A DNA stretch of 64,000 nt, from positions 3,286,001 through 3,350,000 of the forward strand of contig JAOVFP010000003.1 in NCBI GenBank assembly GCA_025738555.1. The letters are read 5' to 3'. Positions 34,754 to 47,479 of this stretch are shown piece by piece. The DNA is from Cyathus striatus. Lineage: Eukaryota > Basidiomycota > Agaricomycetes > Agaricales > Nidulariaceae. A model generated the notes under the pieces. The model was not told the origin of the DNA. It searched no databases and saw only the letters and a list, made by a program, of their open reading frames with translations. Position numbers and translations under genes: made by a program. Within the stretch, counting starts at the first letter, position 1, and every line of letters begins with the position of its first letter.

Positions 34754-34890
34754 CAAGCCTTACACCCGTGCTTCGCTACGGGGCCCTACGGGCCAGGGGC
34801 CTGTTGGCCCCCCCCTCTGCTCTGCACGGGCGACGGCTTGCTGGGGGGCTGCGCCCCCCAGACCCCCTGCTTCTTCATCCCAGTTCCTTA
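34754..34890 (-). repeat. Helitron 3' module, unit 1
   Basis: The terminal 11 nt are followed by the hairpin CCCGT(N8)ACGGG at 34765-34782 (loop variant AGCGAAGC). The GC-rich module is shorter here than in other units and has a local duplication of GGGGCC/GGCC blocks. Confidence 0.75.
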
Positions 34891-34965
34891 CTCTTCTTAT
34901 TCCTATTTAAATCATGTACATACATATTCATTACATACTCATATTAATTATATACAATATAATAT

Positions 34966-37900
34966 TCATATTTGGTCCAGTAGCACTTCAGGGTATACTA
35001 TATTTTTGGTAATAGCTTCTTCACTCCTTTCATCCCAAATAGCCTTGATATTATGAACTGATGTCACCCGAGACACTCCCACATAAAACTGTCCATGTGT
35101 AAACACAGCACTTCTGAGATCCAGACCAACATGTTTAACAGACTGTCCTTGTGCCTTATTGATCGTCATTGCAAAAGCAAGTCGCAAAGGAAACTGATGC
35201 CGACAAAACCTGAAAGGAACTTGAGTTGATGTTGGCTCAATCTTCATTCTTGGTACAAATACTGTGGATCCCTTCTTCTCTCCAGTTAATAATCGGACTT
35301 CTATCACCCGGTTCCGCATTTGTGTAACAATTCCACGGCTGCCATTGCATACTCCATCAAGTACACTCAAGTTTCGAAGTACCATTACTGGACACCCTAT
35401 CTTCAATTCCAATTGAGCCAATGGTAATCCTGAGCAGTTAATTGTGTTAAGATATTCCACAGGGTAAAGAAGATCTTCTCCTCCTCCATTATTTTCTGGA
35501 AGACTATCTGCACTGTGCAATGTTGATATTTCACCTGGAAATGTAGATAGAATCTTCTTATTCAGAATATCCACATCATCATTGCGACTTGAAAGAATTG
35601 TTCTCTCTGCATAATATTCATCTGGCTTAGCTTCTGCTGAATCAAGTCCAGGATAGATTGTTGAAATTAATGAATCCACAGTATTGGAAGGACACTTGAA
35701 ATGTTCTGGAAGTTGGATATCATCTCCAGTTGTGTGCAGACCCTTACCAACATCCAGCTGCCACAGAGCAAATTCACGTTCAGATGGGTCATTCACATTC
35801 AAGCGCATATTTTGTCGCAGGTGAATGACTGAAATGTGATGCCACAGTGCAGATCTCTGAAGACATGCTCCCACCACTTGAGGTCGGCTTCCACGTACCA
35901 CCACTGGAAGAATTTGCTGAAAGTCTCCCCAAAGATGACAGTCAACCCTCCAAAAGGTCGATTATCTCCACGCAGATCTTTGAAAGTTCGACTCACTGCC
36001 TCATGAATATGTCGATGTTGCATAGGTGCCTCATCCCATATTACAGCATCTGCTCTCTGAATCAGCCGAGCAAGATCAGAGTTCTTTGCTATACTGCACA
36101 TTGATGATTCATGAATATCAATGGGAATCTTGAAAACAGAGTGAGCAGTTCGGCCTCCCACTATAAGGAGAGCAGCAATTCCTGATGATGCTACAACAAT
36201 CACTAACTTTCCCTCCCCCCGAAGGTAATAGCATAGTGTGTTGTACACATAGGTCTTTCCTGTTCCTCCAGCACCATGCAGAAAGAAGATTTCTCCAGAT
36301 TTTATCTGAATAGCTTCCACTATACGATCAAAGGCAGCACGCTGGTCCTCATTCAATGTTGGAAGTCTTGCTTGAGCCAAAGCTTGTTGTTCTGCTTCAT
36401 TGTATGCATCATACAATGCAATCAATGGATTGTTGTTATTCCTGATATTGAAATTCCGTTCCAGTACAGCCCAGTTTCCAGTCACCTGTGGGAATTTTTC
36501 CCACATTGATAGAGTCTTTCCAGAACTGATTAAAAGTTTATTAATTAGATAGAGGCCATAATCATAGATATCATGTTCTGTGGCCTCTGGCATTTCAAAT
36601 TGAGTTTGGATGGTGTGGCGGAGATCATCACAAATATCATTCTTAAACTGATTCCAGAGAGCCATATAATCTGAAGGTCCACAGTCTCGAATAATGGTGA
36701 CAAATAGACTACGAAGCTGATGGCCAGTTTTCATCTGAGCTGCATCTTGCAAACACTCTCGCCATTCACCATCATCCTGTAGAAGACCTTTTGCCAAACA
36801 TGCCTCTCGAAAGGTTGGATATTCAACTCCATCAACAGTGCGCAAGTGAGCAAATGATGTGGCACCCTTGACTACTGTGAGCAAGGTGCGCAAGTAAAAT
36901 CGTTCTCCAGCATTTGGATGAACAAAATAAGTGCGTCCAATGGCAAAGCCCCTCTGCCGAGAGTCCATTTGCGTGTCTCCTTATTCCACACAAATGTGTT
37001 AGGCATGTCCTGATATAAAGCTTCACATGCTTCTGGATGTTCAATATTGGCCTTAAAGTAAGCAGTGAGAGTGGAGTCCCTATTAGCAGCTTGCTCAACA
37101 GTATCTTGCAAATTAGCATCATTTGGATCAAATGTAATAAATTGCTGATTTGGAAGATGAATGGCCAGGCGAACAACATTTGGAACTTCATCATGCAAAG
37201 TAAATGCAAACAATCTCCAGATAGCTTCACAGGCAGAGACATAGCGTGCATCCAAATGTTTCGTGACCTCATTCTGTTCTCCTGAAAACTGCACAGTGGC
37301 ACGATCATGACCTTTGTACACATATTTGTAAATATATTTGAGAGCTTTAATTGAAGCAATGGATTCAACATTGATGTGGCACTGATACTTCCATGAGAGA
37401 TATCGATTGTATGCAACCACCCAGCAGTTATTCACCACCTTGCCTTTTTTAGTTTTGGGTTCATAGTGTGTAATCTCCCTTCTTTTCAATACTGAATAGG
37501 AATCATCTGTTATGATGGTATCATTGCGATAGGGTTTTGGAAACCCTTTAGAGCACTTGCCATCTTTCATGCATGACTCATTAGTGCCAGGACCACAGGG
37601 TGTGTGGATCATAGTTCTCATGATCAAATCATATAGCTCTGGTTCAGTCTCTGGATCAGGAAGTTCAGCACTGATCATACTGTCAATATCTTCTGGAGTG
37701 CGCAACTTGTCCTCAGGAGTCAGAAAAACAATCATATGCATATGGGGTAATCCACGCTTCTGGAACTCAATAGTGTGAACATGTGCAACACAACGGCCAA
37801 AAATTCCCTCCTTGTAAATATCACGGATAATTTGCTGCTGCATTTGGCGAAAGACCCTGACAACAATATCAGGCCGATCATGAGGCTGCAATCCTTCAGG

Positions 37901-39341
37901 TAAGGCACTTTTAACATCCTTATGATTAGGATCCATAGTAACTGTGATAAAGAGATCTGCAGATTTAAAGAAGCGATTAACAGCCAAAGCATCCTGACAG
38001 TTCTGAAGCATGTATCGTGTGCTGCCAGGAAAATTGGAAGGGACAATCACCCTTTGCCCAACTGCACCCCCTTCCACATTAGGATTAGCCAGAATAGCAT
38101 CTGCCAATCCCTGGTAAGTTTCAGCACGAATTTCACTTTGATGGTCCTCAATCCACCTCAAGCGACACTGCTCAAGACATGCCCAAGTATCCACAATGTA
38201 CTCTTGGAAAAGCTTTCTTGTCATAAATTGATGAAGTGCCTCTCCAACTCGTGGATGTATGTAGTAGCGAAAGTGTTCAGCTTGTGAAACATGTTCACGC
38301 TTCTTTGTTGTTGGTGCATCTTCTTCCTCTCCTGGTGCTCTATTGGGCAAATGATCCACATTATCCACCCGTGCCACACCAAAGTAGGGAATTTTAGGGT
38401 ACCAACCAAGTTGACCATGTGGCCACATGATTGGATAATGGAATGACCAATATATTGGATTTACTTCACTAATCCGTGTTAGTGTTCCATCAAGGCGGTA
38501 CAAAATAATCTCCCGAGGTCCTTCCACCTGATCACCATCTCCAGGAAGAATAGCTGCAATCTCATCTGCAGCTGGAACATTATATCGACGTTGATCAGCA
38601 CCCGGATTAAATTGAATAGAAATGCGGCAGTTTTGATTAGGTTCCATATTGCGAGTGTGCTGATATGCCTGCTGATACAATTGCACTCCAGGATGATGAC
38701 GATAAAGTACATCTTCAATTATTCTCAAGACGGCAGGATCCATGTCATGATTTGCTTCATGAGCATTCATTCGAGCATTAATTCAATCATCAATTGAAGG
38801 TAATTGTGCTCCATCATGAATGTAAAGCTGAGCAAATTTTTTGGGTTCACCTTCGCGAGGTAGAAGTGATCCAGCATAATGTGACACTCGGCCTCCAATT
38901 TTGAAAACATATGGGCCTCCTCCATGAATTGAAAGATCCTTATCATAACCCATAGAGGTCATGGCAAATGCATTGTTGTAGTTCCTAATTCCAGTTTGGA
39001 AATCCTTGTGACCATCCTTAGCAAGCAGCTGAGTCAACTCAATTGGTGATGGTCCCCAATGTGGAAGTTTAATTTTTCCACTTAAACAGCAACTTCCAAA
39101 TTTTGGGAGTAGTATAGTTGATGAAGTTAAGCTGCTCAGCTTTCCAATGTAAAGCATTACATTCTGGACAGACATCAGTGAATGGGCCAAGTGTGAATTT
39201 TGGCCAAGCAGGATTAAATGGTCGCCGAGCAATAGGAATCTGGGGAGGTGGTGGTGGTGGTGGTGGTGGAATTGGAGGTGGATGAAAAACTATTGGAGGT
39301 CGCCATCGGAGAACTATAGGATCTCCCATGGGAGGCTCCAT
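34966..39341 (-). pseudogene. Helitron Rep/Pif1-helicase gene, unit 1 (broken)
   Basis: All domains are present but split over frames. The N-terminal zinc cluster VCPECNALHWKAE (about 39170) is followed by a frameshift near 39125 and an in-frame stop at about 38783. The long frame 38770-36872 holds the HUH motif GLPHMHMIVF and the Tyr motif YIYKYVYKG, and it ends in a frameshift near 36965. The helicase frame has the Walker A GAGGTGKT (a GPGGTGKT variant) and WDEAPMQHRHIHEA, with another shift near 35915. The C-terminal Pif1 motifs ([26 protein letters not shown]) are in frame 35904-34966. At least four lesions make it inactive. Confidence 0.9.
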
Positions 39342-39396
39342 TATAGGAGGCTATGATATGTCTTAGTACAAAAAGTATTAGAACAACACTGTACAC

Positions 39397-40195
39397 TTAC
39401 TGGATGGTTTGCATGAATAAATCTAAATGGTGGAGGGGCTTGAGGAGGAGCGGGGGCAGGGTTTTGTGGAAGAACCCGAAATAGAGGGACAGGAGCAGGA
39501 GTGGGGGTGGGGTTTTGTGGAAGAACCCGAAATAGTGGGACAGGAGCAGGAGCAGGATTCCACCGAATATTTGGATTAACTGGAGGTGGAGGAGGAAGAG
39601 CAGGACCAATTTGTCTTACCTATAAAGAACACTTAATTTAGTTCATTAATACTTTTAAAAAGAAACTCACAGGCAGAGGATCAGGAGGTAAAATTGGAGG
39701 TATCCATTGAATATGTTGAGGGTGATTTGGAGGGTGATTTACTGCAGGATTCCATTGTATAAAATTTGGAACAGGCCTCAATGCAGGAGGGTTAAGTAGA
39801 GGATTCAATTGTATATGAGGAGCAGCAGCAGGAGGTGCAGCCACATGAGGAATATTTTGTAGTAGAGGAATATTTTCAACCTGTTGTAAATTTGGAAGGT
39901 GGTTGGGAGGGTATACTGCCTCTCCATTAATTGGAGGAATCCATTGTAAATTTTGAGGATTATCATTTCCTTCTCTTCTCCTTCTACCTCTTCTAACAGG
40001 CTCAGGAAAAGGAAGAAGAGCAGCATGCATTGCCTGCAAATCAGGAGGAAGATGTTGGTATACAGGTTCAGGAGGCAGAGGTATACGCCTATTTTCAGGG
40101 CTCCCCAAAATGCGTGCATCTCGCTCAGCCTGCTGTGCATTAATGCGAGCACGTTCAGGTGAGTTGATAGGAGTAGACCTACATATATAAAACAT
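39397..40195 (-). pseudogene. Pro-rich N-terminal exons of the unit 1 Helitron protein
   Basis: The exon starts after an acceptor near 40182 with STPINSPERARINAQQAERD and runs into Pro/Asn-rich repeats built on xxIQWNPPI. A donor near 39640 and a second exon with more Pro-rich repeat follow, leading to the Rep-helicase frame. The same layout exists in units 2 and 5, so it belongs to the element, not to a captured gene. Given the broken downstream frame it is not expected to make a full protein. Confidence 0.6.
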
Positions 40196-40225
40196 ATTAA
40201 AACATATACCAATGCAAAATTATAA

Positions 40226-40830
40226 TTACTTACATAGAAACCTGAAAATATATGCTATACTGTGTTCTAAAACAGAGCAGTTATTTGGTCCAGCTGGGCA
40301 ATTCCAATGACACAGAGAAAAAGTGAAATCGGTGGAAACAGTGGTAGTTGAAAATGGAGCTACTTCCAAATAGGAAGGGGGGCAACTAAGAACACGCCAC
40401 ACCAATCTCCCTACACACTGTGCACAGAGAGCGGTCCCAACTCTAATATGAATAGAGCTGCGTAGCAACCGGCAAACACTCGTAGAGAGAGGCCAGGTAG
40501 GTAGGACTTCACTGTACTTCACCTTGGTCTACTAATTCTCCTGCTACTGTAATGCCTGAGACGGCTGCAGCAAAAACACAATCTCTACTTAAAACACAAC
40601 AAAATATGCTGCTGGGAAAGCCCAAACAACACAAAGGAGCCAGAGAGCCAAAAGCCAGAGTCCAGAGCCAAGAGTCCAGAGTCCAGAGTCCAAGGTCCAA
40701 GGTCCAGAGGTCCAGAAGGGGTCCAAAGATCCAAAAGATACCTGTAAAAAAAAATAGCCAAAAATCTGCAGAAATGCAGAAAAAACACTATAGAATAGTG
40801 CAGTGGCTGCCAAAAAATGCGAAAATTCAG
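40226..40830 (-). promoter_or_regulatory. Conserved 5' leader of Helitron unit 1
   Basis: About 300 bp (40250-40560) is conserved with 47490-47790 and 58540-58870, including CACACTGTGCACAGAGAGCGG and GAGAGGCCAGGTAGGTAGG. It is followed upstream by a degenerate CCAGAG/CCAAGAG simple repeat (40640-40735). It precedes the first Pro-rich exon and has a GTAAGT donor at its end, so it is likely the promoter, 5' UTR and first exon. Frames are not conserved between copies. Confidence 0.5.
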
Positions 40831-41254
40831 TGAACATGAAGCAATATAATGCCCAAAGACATACAGTGTTATAGGGGGATTAATAGTCAAGGGGGAAAGT
40901 GGGGGAGCAAAGAAAGGGCAGCAGCTAAGCATGAGGCAGCAGGCAGCAGCGCGGAAAGCGCATTTCAAGATGCTTACTAAGACTGCATCAGGTGACAGGA
41001 AAAGGTAGAAACGCGGCCGCAAGCCGCGGCAAGTACATTTCAAGATGCTTAGTAAGAATTATGGCTTAGTAATATTCCAAAAACAGCTGAGCCGGACTTG
41101 TTTGCAACTCGTTTGCCATTTGCTTAGTCACATTTAAATTCCAAATACAGTAACCCAGCGCTAATAAGGTCACGTTACTAAACACTGCCTCTCCCACATT
41201 TCCGTTATATCTAAATATATACAAATTCCCAGGCCTTGTCTCATTATATATAGA

Positions 41255-41455
41255 CAAGCCTTACACCCGTGCTCCGCTACGGGAACGGGAACCTGTCGGC
41301 TCCCTCCTCCACTTCACACGAATGACAGCTTGCTGTGGGGCTGCGCCCCCAGACCCCCCGCTTCTTAATCCCAGTCCTTTGGCTGAGGGGCTGCGCCCCC
41401 AGACCCCTGCTTCTTTTTCTTCTTGGGGGGTTGCACCCCCCAAACCCCCTGCTTA
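41255..41455 (-). repeat. Helitron 3' module, unit 2
   Basis: Terminal hairpin CCCGT(N8)ACGGG at 41266-41283, 11 nt from the end. Two GGGGCTGCGCCCC-type hairpins (41338-41350 and 41388-41400) and a GGGGGGTTGCACCCCCC hairpin (about 41425-41441) follow on the plus strand. The module sits between the helicase stop and the end of the unit. Confidence 0.8.
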
Positions 41456-41599
41456 ATATTTCAGCTTCAAATCTCTTTTTCCAATTCATCACTTATTTTC
41501 AAAATATATATATCAATATATATATCATACACTACCAAACACTACTAAAATCTATCTACAGTATCAATCATAAATCAAAGTAACACTTCAGGGTACACT

Positions 41600-44500
41600 A
41601 TATTTTTTGTTACAGCTTCTTCACTTCTGGCATCCCAAATCACCTTCATCTGACCAACTGATCGAACTCGAGACACTCCAACATAAAACTGCCCATGTGT
41701 AAACACCCCATTCGAAGATCCAATCCAACATGTGAAACTGATTGTCCTTGTGATTTATTGATCGTCATCGCAAATGCAAGTCGAACAGGGAACTGATGTC
41801 GACAAAACCGGAATGGCACTTGTGAAGCAGATGGCTCAAGTTTCATACGTGGTATGAACACCTGTGATCCTCTCTTGTCCCCAGTTAATAATCGCACTTG
41901 TAATACTCTGTTCCGTATGGCTGTAATCACTCCACGACTTCCATTTCACACTCCATCAGAAACACTCAGGTTTCGAAGTACCATCACAGGACATCCAATC
42001 TTCAACTCCAAGTGTGCCAGTGGTAATCCAGAGCAGTTGATCGTGTTCAGGTACTCCACAGGGTAAAGAAGCTCCCCATTATACCCATGATCATCTGGAA
42101 GTGTATCTGCACTGTGCAGTGAAGTCGCCTCCCCTGGGAATGAAGACAGAATCTGAGAGTTCAGACCATCCACATCATCATTTCGACTTGACAGAATTGT
42201 TCTTTCAGCATAGTACTCATCTCCATTCCCTTCAGCTGATGAAAGTCCAGGGTAGATTGTCGAAATTAGTGACTCCACAGTATTTGAAGCACACTTGAAG
42301 TGATTTGGTATTTGGATATCTTCATTAACAGTGTGCCCTCCATGACCCACAGCCAGTTGCCATGCAGCAAAATCTCGTTCATCTGCATCCTCCACATTCA
42401 ATCGCATGTTACGTCGCAAGTGAATCACTGTAATGTCTGCCCAAAGATCAGATCTCTGAAGGCATGCTGACACAATTTGAGCTCGGCTCCCTCGCACCAC
42501 CACTGGAAGGATTTGCTGCCAGTCTCCACCATACACCACAGTGCATCCTCCAAATGCTCGATCATCGCGACGAAGGTCTTTGAAAGTGCGACTCACTGCC
42601 TCATGGATATGTCGATGCTGCATTGGTGCCTCATCCCAAAACACTGCATCAGCCTTCTTAATCAGCCCAGCAAGATCAGATCCCCATGCAATATTGCACA
42701 TCGATGTCTCATTGATGTCAATTGGAATCTTAAACACAGAGTGAGCTGTTCGCCCTCCAATAATCAGAAGAGCAGCAATCCCTGATGATGCAACAACAAT
42801 CACTATCTTTCCCGACCCCCGAAGGTAATAGCATAGTGTGTTGTACACATAGGTCTTTCCTGTTCCTCCTGGGCCATGCAAGAAGAAGAGCTCCCCAGAT
42901 TTAGATTCAATGGCCTGCACTATCTGATCAAAGGCTGCCCGCTGCTCCTCATTCAAAGTCTGCAGTCGCTCCTGACCCAGAGCATGCTGTTCCACTAAAT
43001 TGTATGCAGTGTATACTGCAATCAAGGGATTGTTTGTCTGGTCTTCCCTCCTGTTGTTGGCTTGCTGCTCTCGTTCGCGCCAGTTCTCTGTTGGTAGTGG
43101 CATATCTATCCATTGTGACAGAGACTTGCCAGAACTGATTAGAAATTTATCAATCAGATACAGCCCATAATCATAGATTTGTTCCTCTGTAGGATCTGCA
43201 AGATGAAGGTGTGTTCGAATGATGTGTCCCAGATCATCGCAGATGTGTTCCTTAAACTCATTCCAGAGTCCCACATAGTCCACAGGTCCACAGTCTCGAA
43301 GAATAGTCCCAAACAGGCTGCGCAGCTGATATCCTGTCTTCATAGCAGCAGCATCTCGCAAACACTCTCTCCATTCACCATCATCCTGCAGAAGTCCTAA
43401 AGCCAGACATGCCTGTCTGAATGTCGGATGCACAACTCCATCAACTGTTCGCAAGTTGGCAAAGGATTTTGCACCCTTGACCACTGTCAGCAATGTTCGC
43501 AGGTAGAATCGCTCCCCAGCATTTGGATGGACAAAGTATGTCCGTCCAATGGCAAATCCTCGCTGACGGACTGTCCATGTGCGCTCAGTTTTATTCCACA
43601 CAAAGGTATTGGGCATGTCCTGGTACAGAACCTCCCGTGCTGCTGGGTATTGAATGTTGGCCTTAAAGTAAGCAGTAAGAGTTGTATCTTGTGTTGATGC
43701 ATGCTCTGCCACCTCCTGCACATCTTCAGCATTCTGATCATATATAACAGACTGCTCATTTGGAAGATGAAGTGCCAGCCGAACTACATTTGGGACCTCT
43801 CCATGCAATTTAAATGCAAACAGTCGCCACAGAGCCTCACAGGGAGAGACATACCGAGCATCCAAGAATGTCTTCATCTCATCCAGTTCCCTTGAAAACT
43901 CCACTGTAGCGCGATCATGGCCTTTGAAAATGTACTTGTAAATGTACTTGATGGCCTTGATTGATGCAATGCATTCAACATTAATGTGGCACCGGTACTT
44001 CCATGACAGATATCGATTGTATGGTGCAACCCAGCAGTTATTCACTGGAGTCCCATCCCTGGTCATGGGCTGAAATCTGGTGATCTCCCTCCTTCTCAGA
44101 ACAGAATATGAATCATCTGTGATGATGGTCTCATCCCGATAAGCCTTTGGAAATCCCTTTGAGCACTTGCCACCCTCCATGCATGACTGATTGCTGCCAG
44201 GACCACAGGGTTTGTGAATCATGGTTCTCAGAATCAAATCATACAGCTCAGGTTCAGTCTCAGGATCAGGAAGTTCAGCAGTGATCATGCTGTCAATGTC
44301 CTCAGGAGTGCGCAACTTGTCCTCAGGAGCCACAAATGCAATCAAATGCATATGTGGCAGTCCACGCTTCTGGTATTCAATGGTATGGATATGTGCAACA
44401 CATTTCCCAAGGATGCCCTCCTGGTAGATATCTCGGATGATCTGCTGCTGAATTTGACGAAACACCCGAACCACAATATCTGGCCGATCATGAGCTTCCA

Positions 44501-46000
44501 CCCCTTCAGGGAGGGCACTCTTCACATCTGGGTGATGGGGATCCATGGTCACTGTGCAGAAGTAGTCTGGATACTTAAAGTGCCGGTTGATGGCCAGTGC
44601 ATCCTGACAGTTCTGCTGCATGAATCGAGCACTTCCTGCAAAACTGGATGGAATGATCACCCTTTTTCCAAGATCCTCCCCTTGCACATCTGGATTAACT
44701 GCAATGGCATCCACTATTCCCTGATAGGTTTCAGCACGGATCTCTGGTTGATGACCATCAATCCAACGCAACCGACCCTGCTCAGTGGTTGCCCATGTAT
44801 CCACAATATACTCCTGAAACAGTTTCTTTGTCCTGAATTGATGAAGTGCCTGACCAACATGTGGATGGATGTAGTAGCGAAAATGCTCAATTTGTGAGAC
44901 ATGCTTGCGCTTCCTTGTTGTGGGTGCATCCTCCTCCTGTCCTGGTGCCCTGTTGGGCAAATGATCCACATTATCCACCTCCTCCACGCCATCATATTTA
45001 ATGCCAGGCTGCCACCCAAGTTGACCTTGTGGAAACAGGATTGGATAGTGAAATGACCAATACATTGCATTCACCTCACTGATTCTCTCCAGTCTACCAT
45101 CAAGGCAATGCATGATCACCTCGCGAGGTCCCTCCACCTGATCACCATCACCAAGCAGAAGAACTGCAATCTCATCTTCTGTTGGAACATTGTATCGCCG
45201 TCGGTCTGTGTCTACAGGACGACAAATGGCAAGGCGAAAGTTGCGAGCAGGATTATTGTTCCGTATTGTCTCATAGGCCTTCTGATAGACTGATGCGCCT
45301 GGATGATGACGATAGAGAACATCTTCCAATATTCTCATGACATTGACATCCATGTTAAGATGACGATTAGCAGGATGTCCATTAATTCGATCCTGAGCTG
45401 AAGGTGCCTCAGCTGCATCATGAATGTACAGCTGAGCATATTTTTTGGGAGACCTTCGCGAGGCAGGAGTGATCCAGCAAAATGTGTGAGACGACCTCCA
45501 ATTTTGAAAACGTATGGACCTCCAGCCTGGATGGAAGCATTCTTCTCAACTGCCATGGATGTCATGGCAAAGGCACAGTTGTATTGACGAATGTTGTCCT
45601 GGAAATTCTTGTTTCCATCCCTGCCAAGTAGCTCCATCAACTCCCTGGGTGATTGACCCCAACCTGGAAGTTTAACCTTTCCAGTCAGACAGCAACTTCC
45701 AAATTGAAGGCGCTCTCTGGTGGATGAAGTCAAACGTTCAGCTTTCCAATGCAAGGCATCACAGTCAGGACAGACATCAGTGAATGGTCCAAGTGAGAAT
45801 TTTGGCCAATTATGATTGAATGGCTGGCGAGCAATGGGAATGTGGGGAGGAGGTGGGGGAGGTGGGGGAATGTCTGGTACATCTATTACAATGATGTTTC
45901 GATTGAATTGTAGTGGGGGAGCAGGAGCAGGAAGTGCAGGTATTGGCACTGGATGAGCCACTACTGGGGCATGCCATTCAACATAGACAGGAGGCTGCAA
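41600..46000 (-). pseudogene. Helitron Rep/Pif1-helicase gene, unit 2 (broken)
   Basis: The N-terminal part (46000-45455) has the zinc cluster CPDCDALHWKAERL and FGSCCLTGKVKL. A 1-nt shift near 45450 leads into a 1135-codon frame (45353-41946) with HUH GLPHMHLIAF, Tyr motif YIYKYIFKGHD and Walker A GPGGTGKTYVYNTL. The frame ends where a Cys codon (TGC in unit 5) is TGA, at 41946-41948. Another shift near 41712 breaks the last Pif1 motif. All other catalytic motifs seem intact, so inactivation was recent. Confidence 0.92.
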
Positions 46001-46029
46001 TATGATTTAATATAATGAATATAAGAGTA

Positions 46030-47400
46030 AAGTTTCTCACTTACTTGAGGGTTGAGTTCAATAAATCGGAATCGTTGATATTGGGGAGGAGGAGGAGGAG
46101 GAGGGGGGATTAGTGGAAGATCATGAATTTGAGGGGGAGGATTCCACTGCAAAATAGGGCGAACTTCCCAATTATTCTGCAATGGAAGTGGGGGTGCAGT
46201 AATGGGAGGATTCCATTGAATATCTGGAGGGTTTTGAATATTTATGTGAACAGGAGGAATATGAATGGGAGCAAGTGCAGGAGCATTCAATTGAACATTG
46301 CGAGGAATTTGATGATTGACTTGAAAAGTGGGAGATTGATTATTCTGAAATGAAGGTGGGGGAGTGGGAGCATTCACTCGGAATGGAGGAATCTGAATGG
46401 GAGCCAGAGCAGGAGCATTCAATTGAATGATGGCAGGATCTTGCTGATTGACTTGAAAAGGGGAGGAATGGCAGAATGTGCATGGACAGGATTATTCCAT
46501 TGAATATTTTGGGGAGCAGGAGGAACTTCAGGTGCATCAATCTTTAAATAATAACATTTAGCATAGTTAGTTGAAACATTTCTAAAACCCACATACTGGC
46601 AGGGGATTGTGATGTAGAACAGGAGGCATCCATCGAATACCTTGGTCAGTGTGTGGGGGCAAAGCTTCAGCATTAAGCTGAATGTTTGGAACAGCTGCTG
46701 GAAGAGGGGGAAGAATGCCTTGGGGAACAGCCAGAGGAGGAGGAACAACAGGCTGAGGGTTATGTGCAGCCCATCGTATATTTTGAGGTGGACCATTGAC
46801 TGGAGGACTGCCTTCTGGAATTATTGGAGGATTCCATTGCACATTTGGAACAGCTGGGGGAGGAGGTGTATGAATGCGAGGAATATTTTGTGGTGGAATA
46901 ATAGGTGTAGGAGGAATATCTGCAGTCCATTGTATATTTGGAGGTGCATTATGATGTGGGGGAACATTCTCAGCAATAACTGGAGCATTCCAGTGTATCT
47001 GAGGAGCAGCTGGAGGGGGAGGTGCATGCATGCGAGGAATATTTTGTGGTGGAATGTCATCAACCCATTGAGCATTTAGATGGTGATTGTGTGGGTGAAT
47101 TGCCTCAGCAATAATTGGAGGATTCCATTGTATGTTTTGCTGGTTTGGGGGGGCAGGAATATTATTTCCCTCTTGAGCATGACGTCTACCCCTTCCCCTT
47201 CCAATAGGTGGCAGAAGTGGAGGAAGGCTGGCAAGCCTTGCTTGCAAATCAGCAGGAAGATGGTAATACACTGATTGGGCCAGGGGTCAGCAGGCAGAGG
47301 CACACGTCTATTTTCAGGAGTGCCCAAAGCACGCGAGTCACGCTCAGTCTGCCGCGCATTTAAGCGAGCTTGCTCTGCATCACTGATAGGAGTGGTAGAC
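46030..47400 (-). pseudogene. Pro-rich N-terminal exons of the unit 2 Helitron protein
   Basis: The exon after the acceptor near 47402 reads STTPISDAEQARLNARQTERD, then AGTPENRRVPLPADP-like sequence. A 1-nt shift at about 47275 follows before YYHLPADLQARLASLPPLLP. Beyond lie degenerate ~25-30-residue repeats around NIQWNPPI and PQNIPRIHTPPPP. A donor near 46580 and further Pro-rich exons continue to about 46030. Low complexity prevents functional assignment. Confidence 0.6.
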
Positions 47401-47479
47401 CTTTAAATAATTACATTAGTACACATCCTTCTCACTCAGAGAGAATTGAAACAGCATACATGAAAACTCCTGAATATGT

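Larger units (their letters stand above)
34754..41254 (-). mobile_element. Helitron unit 1 (Rep-helicase bearing, decayed)
   Basis: 6.5 kb, 3'-most unit. It has the 3' hairpin module, a multiply broken Rep-helicase gene, Pro-rich upstream exons, a conserved leader and the 5' terminus at 41254. Its protein differs from those of units 2 and 5 far more than these differ from each other, so it is a separate, older lineage. Confidence 0.82.

Noticed and set aside
42477..44897. Plus-strand frames such as the 227-codon frame at 44214
   Set aside because: Antisense to the RepHel coding sequence; the same antisense frames recur in unit 5 because the sense protein is conserved.
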